From positions 1 through 19,221 of the forward strand of contig CACZQX010000161.1 of assembly GCA_902783445.1 (NCBI GenBank): DNA of 19,221 bases, read 5' to 3'. Within the stretch, counting starts at the first letter, position 1, and the number at the start of each line of letters is the position of its first letter. Of this stretch, positions 13,544-19,221 are shown one piece after another. The position numbers and the translations under genes are program-made. Below the pieces are notes generated by a model that was given only the letters and a program-made list of their open reading frames with translations, searched no databases and was not told the DNA's origin. The DNA comes from an uncultured Lachnospiraceae bacterium (GTDB lineage Bacteria > Bacillota > Clostridia > Lachnospirales > Lachnospiraceae).

Positions 13544-15544
13544 TCATTCATTCTTAAATTTACGTACACTTACGACAATCAAGCTCGAAGCCGCAGCCGC
13601 TGTTATGATAATCAGCCACGGTGTAATTCCAAAATCTCCCGTTGCCGGTGTTGCCGCATCGTTGTAAACCAATGCGTAGGTTGAAAATTCGGCGGATTTG
13701 CCGCTTACATATCCATCCCCTGCTTCTGCCGAAAGTTCACTTGCAATACCGTTATGAACTCTTACTATCTTCCATTCTCTTAAAAGGCCGCTTTCAGGAT
13801 CCGGGAGACCTTCCGGTATCGGAAGTTTGATTAATACTCCGTCGTCAAGCTTTGTAATAAATCCTACCGTCTCTCCTTCAATAATTATAGCAATATTTAC
13901 ATCAAAGTATGCAGCTACTTTGCCGTCATTTCCAACAAGTGCGGTAACTTTTTCCGAATCTTCTTTAACATCTTCCGGATTAATAGGAGTTACGCTCATT
14001 TCAACGCTTATGTCCTTACCTTCTGCAATGGCATCCAAAATCATTTCCGCAAGTTCCGGGCTGATGCCTTCTACCGATTCGCCTGCTTTAAGTTTATTGA
14101 TAAGTGCATTTACCTGTTGGTTTAAGTCAGCGTTTTCTTCATCAAAAACCACATCGGCTTCTTTTGGTAAAACCATGAGTTCTGATTGAGTATATAAAGC
14201 AATTAACTCATCTCCATTCATTTTTTTATTAGTTTCCGCAGCCGATACAAACTCATATCCGTCAGCAAGATAATCATCAAAATAATGATCTTTATATTCT
14301 ATTTCGTAATATGTAGCATATCTTACGCTCATAGTAGCAATGGCAGCTGTATATTCTTCGCCCGCAGCTCCCAATCCTGTAAATTTACCACCTTCAAGAC
14401 TTATCTCGCTATTGCCTAAATCGTTAACCAACAATCCTCCGCTTTTACCTGTGAATTCACCGCCACTAATCTTTAAATAGTCAACATTGTCAGCCATTAT
14501 TGCATAACCGGTGCTCACACCAAACGTTCCGGCATTAATGGTTAAAGATGTAAAATCCTCCGGATTATCAGATCCGTATGCACGAACAACGTGATGCATT
14601 GTGTTAATAGATGAATCATCTTTATTAAAAAAGCTTCCACCATTTATAACAAGTCTTGCATCGGTTAAATCAATAGCTTCGCTGTTTCCTGCACCATCAT
14701 ATTCAAAAATTCCGTCTTCGATTTCACAATATCCGTATTCAATAGATAAAGTATTACCGAAATGACCGCCGTTTATTATAAGATTTGCTTCCTCATCCAA
14801 AACTCTGATTAAACGAAAATTACCATTATTTATTGTTGTAAAACCGTTAACATGAACATATTTATTAAAAACACCGCCGTTTATTACGGAATTATCATTT
14901 AAAATAAGATCAAAACCTTCAACGGAATTTGCATCACCAAATACGCCGGCTTCAATCACTATGCTGTCAAATGCGGTTACATTATCTAAAAAGAGTCCGC
15001 CTTTAATTGTCGCAGGTCTTTCAAAAGCAATTTGTCCGTCAAATTTACCTGACAAAACAGTGATTTCTTCAAATGCATGAATTGCATATTCCGTATCATT
15101 ATCGACGGTAATCATGCCGCTTCCCTTGCTATCTTTTACAGTAAGAGGATTTCTGCCGCAAACAACTGCACCGTAATATATGGTTTCACCTGAAATTTCT
15201 TCACTGATACCATGTATACAGGAAATTGTATGGCCATTCAAGTCCAGCACCGTAGGACCATCTTCAGAGCTGATATCAAGGCACTCTGCATTAAGTGCTA
15301 TATCGCCGGTCAAAACATATTCCGCAGGCTTATAAAGATTAAATATGCCTGATTCATCAAAATATTCAATACCCTTAGCCGTATCAATATGGGACTGCGT
15401 ATCATTCTTAACCGCATCCAAGTCCGCCTGCTTAATCTCAATGCTTTCCTGTGCATTTACATTTAAAGGTAAAAGCGAAAATACCATCATAAATGCCATT
15501 AGAAATGCTAAGCAAAAGGATGTTTTTCTTATAGTTTTACTCAT
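13544..15544 (-). CDS. Cell-wall-anchored-type surface protein with beta-helix repeats, long paralog
   Basis: I do not recognise a named family or function. The 666-residue product has a signal peptide (charged start, hydrophobic 9-26, likely cut after VNA at 31), a conserved N-terminal part ending in LDLNGHTI (100-107), and then eleven repeats of the form [I/L]-x-[I/G]-x-GG-x-F between about 161 and 388 (for example LIINGGHF 255-262, LKISGGEF 357-364), spaced about 18-25 residues apart. This pattern fits a right-handed parallel beta-helix. Residues about 464-630 form an extra domain ending EFSTYALVYND, a form seen in many clostridial surface proteins. The C-terminus is a sorting-like tail: TPATGD (632-637), a membrane segment (641-658) and RKFKNE. 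The ATG is 8 bp inside the end of the upstream paralog and follows GGGGGTATT. Export is well supported; sortase anchoring is inferred. Confidence 0.85.
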   Translation of the reverse strand: MSKTIRKTSFCLAFLMAFMMVFSLLPLNVNAQESIEIKQADLDAVKNDTQSHIDTAKGIEYFDESGIFNLYKPAEYVLTGDIALNAECLDISSEDGPTVLDLNGHTISCIHGISEEISGETIYYGAVVCGRNPLTVKDSKGSGMITVDNDTEYAIHAFEEITVLSGKFDGQIAFERPATIKGGLFLDNVTAFDSIVIEAGVFGDANSVEGFDLILNDNSVINGGVFNKYVHVNGFTTINNGNFRLIRVLDEEANLIINGGHFGNTLSIEYGYCEIEDGIFEYDGAGNSEAIDLTDARLVINGGSFFNKDDSSINTMHHVVRAYGSDNPEDFTSLTINAGTFGVSTGYAIMADNVDYLKISGGEFTGKSGGLLVNDLGNSEISLEGGKFTGLGAAGEEYTAAIATMSVRYATYYEIEYKDHYFDDYLADGYEFVSAAETNKKMNGDELIALYTQSELMVLPKEADVVFDEENADLNQQVNALINKLKAGESVEGISPELAEMILDAIAEGKDISVEMSVTPINPEDVKEDSEKVTALVGNDGKVAAYFDVNIAIIIEGETVGFITKLDDGVLIKLPIPEGLPDPESGLLREWKIVRVHNGIASELSAEAGDGYVSGKSAEFSTYALVYNDAATPATGDFGITPWLIIITAAAASSLIVVSVRKFKNE
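15422..15544 (-). repeat. Near-identical 5' coding segment shared with the upstream paralog
   Basis: The first about 41 codons of this gene (signal peptide plus ESIEI-QADLDAV) align without gaps to 16857-16979 at DNA level, with the first 20 bp of coding differing by a single base. Similarity then falls along the genes while the protein architecture is kept. This indicates tandem gene duplication, with conservation or gene conversion at the 5' end. Confidence 0.75.
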
Positions 15545-16979
15545 CTAATACCCCCTTCTTTTTTATAACAAGAGGTGTTATTACAAGTGCACCTGCTGCT
15601 AATAAGCCCAAGCAAATCCAGCCGCCATAACCACTGTCCCCCGTGCTTGGTGTATTGCTCGGCACAACTTCATCATCGCTAGCAGTTGCTTCCGCCGGCA
15701 AAACACTGATTTCTTTTTGCGTATAAGCAGCAAGTTCACCGGCATCACCCGTAGCCTTATTTGTTTTTACCTTCGGAACATATTCATATCCGTCAAGCAA
15801 ATAGCTTTCAAATATATTATCTTTATATTCTGTATTTTGAAATACACTTACAATCGCAGCCGAAGGAGCATATGAAAGGCTCCAATTTCCCAAAGAAGTA
15901 AAATTTCCTCCGGAAATTTCAACTTTTATATTTCCATCATCCACAATTCCCAAAGCATATCCTTTTGAAACAAATTCGCCTCCGCTAACACTCAAATAGT
16001 CCAACCCCCAGGCAAAAATCGAATATTTTTCGGCTATACCAAAATATCCGCCGTTAACAATAAGCGAAGCGTTTTTATTATTCTCTGGACTAGAATAGAT
16101 AATGTCTACTGCAGGGGCGTTTTCCGAATCTTCAGAATTATAAAACTCGCCGCCCCAAATTTCCAATGCTCCGCCGGTTAAATTTATTATCATTTGGGAA
16201 TCACCTTTATATTCAAAGTTTCCTCCATAAATATATCCATTTCCTGCTTCAAAAATGCATGTATTATAAAAGCTGCCGCCTAAAATCATTAATATTGCAG
16301 AATCTCCTTGAAGGTATGCGGCCTGAAATTCACCATCATAAATAATAGTGGAACCATTCCAAGAACTTACAGCGTCGTTAAATGTGCCACCATTTATATA
16401 TGTATCGGCTGTTATGAACAATTCTCCGTTAAAAGTTCCGCCCTTAATGGTATTTAAAGGAGTTAAGCCTATTGCAATATCGCCATTATATGTGCCGCCC
16501 TCAATAGTTATGCCTTTAAGTGCATTAAGCGCATATTGAGCATCCGAATCAGCTGTAATTGTTCCATTGCCTTTAATAGTCAGAGAATCTCTGGTGCATG
16601 TAACAGCGCCATATGTAATCGATGAATCTCCTGACGTTTCAGTCACGCAACCCTCGGCCGAAATACTGTGACCATTAAGATTTAACACAGATGGTCCATT
16701 TTCGGAGCTAATATCAAGAGTCTGATCTTTAAGTTCTATGTCTCCCGCCAAAACGTACTCAGCAGATTTGTAAAGTTGGAAAAATCCGGAAGGAAAATAC
16801 TCAATACCTTTTTCCAAATCTACATGCGATTCTTTATCCGGTCCAACCGCGTCCAAATCCGCCTGCGTAATCTCAATGCTTTCTTGTGCTTTAACATTTA
16901 ACGGTAAAAGCGTAAATACCATCAAAAAAGCCATTAATAATGCTAAAACAATTGATGTTTTTCTTATAGTTTTAGTCAT
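15537..16979 (-). CDS. Cell-wall-anchored-type surface protein with beta-helix repeats, short paralog
   Basis: Paralog of the next gene downstream; function unknown. The 480 residues comprise a signal peptide (hydrophobic 9-26, likely cut after VKA at 31), the shared segment with LNLNGHSI (99-106), and about ten repeats such as TYINGGTF (193-200), LEIWGGEF (272-279) and VEISGGNF (353-360), compatible with a parallel beta-helix. A conserved closing segment DGYEYVPKVKTNKATGDAGELAAYTQKE (397-424) matches the long paralog. After a short linker comes the tail TPSTGD (443-448), a membrane segment (453-472) and KKKGVLDE. It lacks the 160-residue EFSTYALVY domain of its neighbour. The ATG follows GGGGGTATT; its stop overlaps the next gene by 8 bp, and 46 bp separate it from the lipoprotein gene. 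Confidence 0.85.
   Translation of the reverse strand: MTKTIRKTSIVLALLMAFLMVFTLLPLNVKAQESIEITQADLDAVGPDKESHVDLEKGIEYFPSGFFQLYKSAEYVLAGDIELKDQTLDISSENGPSVLNLNGHSISAEGCVTETSGDSSITYGAVTCTRDSLTIKGNGTITADSDAQYALNALKGITIEGGTYNGDIAIGLTPLNTIKGGTFNGELFITADTYINGGTFNDAVSSWNGSTIIYDGEFQAAYLQGDSAILMILGGSFYNTCIFEAGNGYIYGGNFEYKGDSQMIINLTGGALEIWGGEFYNSEDSENAPAVDIIYSSPENNKNASLIVNGGYFGIAEKYSIFAWGLDYLSVSGGEFVSKGYALGIVDDGNIKVEISGGNFTSLGNWSLSYAPSAAIVSVFQNTEYKDNIFESYLLDGYEYVPKVKTNKATGDAGELAAYTQKEISVLPAEATASDDEVVPSNTPSTGDSGYGGWICLGLLAAGALVITPLVIKKKGVLDE
15547..15555 (-). promoter_or_regulatory. GGGGGTATT ribosome-binding leader, long paralog
   Basis: GGGGGTATT lies six bases (measured from the last G) before the ATG. 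GGGGGT pairs with the anti-Shine-Dalgarno through one G-U pair, so it can act as a ribosome-binding site. The same nine bases precede the other two genes of this operon, whereas most other genes in the window use GGAGG-type sites. Confidence 0.6.
16857..16979 (-). repeat. Near-identical 5' coding segment, upstream copy
   Basis: Partner of 15422-15544: signal-peptide coding region aligned without gaps to the neighbouring paralog. The shared protein start is [ST]KTIRKTS followed by LxAFxMVFxLLPLNV. Confidence 0.75.
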
Positions 16980-16981
16980 AA

Positions 16982-16990
16982 AATACCCCC
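16982..16990 (-). promoter_or_regulatory. GGGGGTATT ribosome-binding leader, short paralog
   Basis: Second occurrence of GGGGGTATT, again six bases from the ATG. No terminator or good promoter was seen in the 46-bp gap behind the lipoprotein gene, so this gene is probably co-transcribed with it. Confidence 0.6.
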
Positions 16991-17025
16991 ATTTTGTAAA
17001 TCGTTGAACAGTAAACTTCCGACAG

Positions 17026-17931
17026 TTAATCTATGCTATATAATCCCGAAATTTCATATACAAAAACTTCATGGATTTCCCGATCATAACCTTCATAGAA
17101 TCCCTTCGGCATACCAAGTACGATTCTTGCTCCCCTGTTGTAACTGATAAGCATCCGTTTGTTATCCCTATCAAAGGAAATGCCTTCTATCTCACCCTGC
17201 ATGGTTACGTCGTCAAGTGTCCGCTCCTGCACTACAGTAAATGCGGATTTCTCGGTATCAACCTTGCATCTGTATACATGATCCGCTTCGTTAAGGTCCG
17301 CCGTACCGTCATCTGCAGTCATATAAATGCTTCCCTCGTAATATACGATTCCCTGTAGCCACTGAGGCGGTGCTTGAATATGATGTTTACCCAGATATTC
17401 ACCGCTATTTAAATCATAGCGATATAGATATCTTCCGCTTTCATCACCGTCCCAAGAGCACATCCAAACACATTTATGATCCGGATCTACGGCTATACCG
17501 GAGACTTCTGTCTGACCGCTTTCCTCGGAAAATGCCCAGGTCTTAAGCAACTTGAATGTTTCTGCGTCATATACCGCAATCTGGATATTCTTTGCCTTAC
17601 CATCCATAAAATATTCCACACCTGCGTAAATCTGTCCATTGTAGACATCTATATCACCGATATGATTGACTTCATCTTTAAATTCGTCAAATGGTTCATC
17701 CACCCTTGCAACAAGATTCCAATCCGAATCATAATGGCTTAAGCTTGTGCTGCCGGATACATAATAATCTCCCTTTTCCCAAGCAATTCCTTGACGAGCA
17801 TCAACCTCATGAACCTCAATGAGATTGTATTTATAAGTCGGGAGAAGTTCCGATGTTGACTTATTTGCGCAAGCGCAAAGAGAAAATGTAAAAATAAGAA
17901 CAATCATGATTCCGATTAGTTTTTTCACCAT
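17026..17931 (-). CDS. Lipoprotein with beta-propeller-like repeats, function unknown
   Basis: No named family is recognised. The 301 residues start with a lipoprotein signal (MVKKLIG, hydrophobic 6-18, lipobox LCAC with Cys21), so the mature protein should be anchored on the outer face of the membrane. The rest is built from strand-rich repeats typical of a beta-propeller: QGIAWEKGDYYVS (47-59), IGDIDVYNGQIYAGV (91-105), SGIAVDPDHKCVWMC (144-158), QGIVYYEGSIYMT (193-205) and EGISFDRDNKRMLIS (249-263). The repeated hydrophobic-x-hydrophobic-x-G-x-[IL]-Y pattern suggests five or six blades; enzymatic residues cannot be picked out. The ATG follows GGGGGTATT. It is the first gene of the exported-protein operon and may act on, or sense, the same extracellular material as the two wall proteins; that is inference from position only. 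Confidence 0.8.
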   Translation of the reverse strand: MVKKLIGIMIVLIFTFSLCACANKSTSELLPTYKYNLIEVHEVDARQGIAWEKGDYYVSGSTSLSHYDSDWNLVARVDEPFDEFKDEVNHIGDIDVYNGQIYAGVEYFMDGKAKNIQIAVYDAETFKLLKTWAFSEESGQTEVSGIAVDPDHKCVWMCSWDGDESGRYLYRYDLNSGEYLGKHHIQAPPQWLQGIVYYEGSIYMTADDGTADLNEADHVYRCKVDTEKSAFTVVQERTLDDVTMQGEIEGISFDRDNKRMLISYNRGARIVLGMPKGFYEGYDREIHEVFVYEISGLYSID

Positions 17932-17934
17932 AAT

Positions 17935-17943
17935 AATACCCCC
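17935..17943 (-). promoter_or_regulatory. GGGGGTATT ribosome-binding leader, lipoprotein gene
   Basis: Third occurrence of GGGGGTATT, seven bases from the ATG of the operon's first gene. Because this gene is not a paralog of the other two, the shared leader is not explained simply by their duplication. Confidence 0.6.
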
Positions 17944-17996
17944 TCAACCAATCAAATTCCCTTTTTAATGTATATAATCACAACCTTTCCTATTAT

Positions 17997-18023
17997 GATT
18001 TTACCAAACAGCTTTTTTAATCA
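17997..18023 (-). promoter_or_regulatory. Possible promoter of the exported-protein operon
   Basis: On the minus strand TTGATT (18018-18023) is followed, after 15 bp, by TAAAAT (17997-18002), the latter preceded by TGG (extended -10). The spacer is shorter than usual, but the extended -10 can compensate. It lies in the 112-bp gap between hydE and the lipoprotein gene, about 65 bp before the start codon. Confidence 0.45.
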
Positions 18024-18043
18024 AATAAACAAACTGTAAACTT

Positions 18044-19114
18044 TTAATGAACGCTTTCATGATCTCCGCGGGACTGAACCACTTTATAGCCAACGCTTTC
18101 AACGCGCATTTCCATGCATCTGATACATTCAGCTGCTTCGTCGCCGGTACAAATTTTGTTATCGTATAAAAGATATTTATCCCTTACATTTGTAGGCGAA
18201 AGGTTCGGCATAACTACGTTTGCGCCAGCTTCTATTCCCTTTTCGCGACCTCTTGGGTCAAGAGTTCCGAGAGCTGTGGTTGCGGGAAGCAATACATCCG
18301 GCAACAAAAGTCTGATTATACTTAAAAGCCTGATGGTTAAGTCAACCGAACCCGCCTGCTCATCCTTGTATTCCGTATCATGATGAGGAATGAAGGGTCC
18401 TATACCCACCATTTCAGGTTTGAATTCTCGAAGAAATCTAAGATCTTTGATGATATGTTCCTTAGTTTGATATGGCGAACCCACCATCATACCGCATCCA
18501 ACCTGGTAGCCGATTTCTTTTAAATCTTTAAGGCAATTCATTCTGTGCTCAAAAGACATATCCGCCGGATGAAGCTTTTCATAATGAGCTTTATCCGCGG
18601 TTTCGTGGCGAAGGAGATAACGGTCTGCTCCCGCATCGTAAAAACGCTTATATGTGTCGCGCTCTTTTTCGCCTATTGATAAAGTAAGGGCGCAATCCGG
18701 ATGATTTTTCTTTATTTCTTTAATGATTTCCACCATCATATCATCGTCAAAGAAAGGATCTTCACCACCCTGTAAAACAAAGGTTCTAAAACCAAGTTCA
18801 TAACCCATGTCACAACAACTTAAGATTTCCTCTTTGGTCAGACGATAGCGCTCTGCGTTTTTGTTGCCGCAGCGGATACCGCAATATTTACAATTGTTTT
18901 TACAGACGTTTGTAAACTCTATAAGGCCGCGAATATAAACATCTTTGCCGTAATGCTTCTCTCGTACTGCACGAGCGCGTTCCTTAAGATAATCGCTAAA
19001 TTCCGCATCTTCAGAATATATTAGGGCCTCAAATTCTTCATCGCTTAAATCGCCTGTTTTTTCCAACTTATCTACCAAACTTTTTAAATCAAATCTCTTT
19101 TCCAAATCCGACAT
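18044..19114 (-). CDS. hydE: [FeFe]-hydrogenase maturation radical SAM protein HydE
   Basis: Radical S-adenosylmethionine enzyme that, with HydF and HydG, helps build the diiron subcluster of the [FeFe]-hydrogenase active site. The 356 residues include the radical-SAM cluster motif CKNNCKYCG (Cys71, 75, 78) within IEFTNVCKNNCKYCGI (65-80), the HydE-typical LQGGEDPFF (114-122), LRHETADKAHYEKLHP (168-183), and GIGPFIPHHDTEY (237-249). A C-terminal CX7CX2C set (Cys322, 330, 333) matches the optional second iron-sulfur site known from some HydE proteins. The length is normal for the family. The ATG has GGAGGAC upstream. PylB and BioB are related folds, but the QGGED and C-terminal motifs fit HydE better. 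No hydF, hydG or hydrogenase gene is visible in the window. Confidence 0.92.
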   Translation of the reverse strand: MSDLEKRFDLKSLVDKLEKTGDLSDEEFEALIYSEDAEFSDYLKERARAVREKHYGKDVYIRGLIEFTNVCKNNCKYCGIRCGNKNAERYRLTKEEILSCCDMGYELGFRTFVLQGGEDPFFDDDMMVEIIKEIKKNHPDCALTLSIGEKERDTYKRFYDAGADRYLLRHETADKAHYEKLHPADMSFEHRMNCLKDLKEIGYQVGCGMMVGSPYQTKEHIIKDLRFLREFKPEMVGIGPFIPHHDTEYKDEQAGSVDLTIRLLSIIRLLLPDVLLPATTALGTLDPRGREKGIEAGANVVMPNLSPTNVRDKYLLYDNKICTGDEAAECIRCMEMRVESVGYKVVQSRGDHESVH

Positions 19115-19145
19115 AATGTCCTCCGACTTTTAAATTATTATTGAT

Positions 19146-19174
19146 ATTATATAGTAAATTACTAGGTTTATAAA
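19146..19174 (-). promoter_or_regulatory. Promoter of hydE
   Basis: Minus-strand -10 TATAAT (19146-19151) with a -35-like TTTATA (19169-19174) at a 17-bp spacing, about 32 bp before the hydE start. The remaining bases to the right edge contain no gene that I can see. Confidence 0.55.
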
Positions 19175-19221
19175 GATGTGTATTTATTTAGTACGTTGAG
19201 TTTGAATCTGTTTTTTTCAAA

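Noticed and set aside
13544..16979. Repeated GG-x-F coding units as a CRISPR or DNA repeat array
   Set aside because: The repetition is at protein level with variable DNA and variable spacing, inside two open reading frames with signal peptides; no uniform direct repeats or spacers are present.
1..19221. Insertion sequences, prophage genes, tRNA or rRNA genes
   Set aside because: No transposase, integrase, phage structural motif, tRNA cloverleaf or rRNA segment was recognised on either strand.

Overview
The window reads as a chromosomal segment of a low-GC Gram-positive anaerobe, most likely a clostridium of the Lachnospiraceae or a close relative. The grounds are AT-rich DNA, Rnf complex genes, an [FeFe]-hydrogenase maturase (HydE), a Bacillus/Clostridium-type rpmB / asp23-like / fakA / recG neighbourhood, strong Shine-Dalgarno sites, Firmicutes-style promoters and terminators, and surface proteins ending in a sortase-like (T)PxTGD-membrane-basic tail. 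Species cannot be assigned from this alone.

Layout, left to right. Nearly everything is on the minus strand, so transcription runs from high to low coordinates. (1) 1-1908: start of an rnf operon, with promoter, rnfC and a truncated rnfD; the operon continues beyond the left edge. (2) 1979-5783: ddl, murF and a YprB-like RNase-H-fold exonuclease, probably one transcription unit for peptidoglycan precursor synthesis, ending in a long AT-rich hairpin terminator. (3) 5832-10147: a yloU (Asp23-like), fakA/yloV (DAK2 fatty-acid-kinase subunit) and recG block, with a well-formed promoter ahead of yloU and a strong hairpin between fakA and recG. (4) 10163-13048: a three-gene ABC importer of the TrpXYZ type (lipoprotein, permease, ATPase), with its own promoter, operator-like palindrome and terminator. 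(5) 13162-13522: rpmB, the only clear plus-strand gene, transcribed divergently from the importer and ending in a bidirectional terminator. (6) 13544-17943: three exported proteins in one probable operon, namely a beta-propeller-like lipoprotein followed by two tandem paralogous beta-helix-type wall proteins. (7) 18044-19174: hydE with its own promoter.

Most of the window is housekeeping and energy metabolism. Rnf couples reduced ferredoxin to NAD+ and an ion gradient, and HydE helps build the active site of the [FeFe]-hydrogenase that oxidises ferredoxin, so both ends of the window point to ferredoxin-based fermentation. In the middle, Ddl and MurF make and attach D-Ala-D-Ala for the cell wall.

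The least explained part is the exported three-gene operon. Its genes share an unusual GGGGGTATT ribosome-binding leader. The two wall proteins have near-identical signal peptides, about ten [I/L]-x-[I/G]-x-GG-x-F-type repeats each, and non-LPxTG sorting-like tails. I do not recognise a described function for them. Smaller points worth checking are the importer inserted between rpmB and yloU, a palindrome at the importer's transcription start, and a short hairpin repeat found in two intergenic regions.
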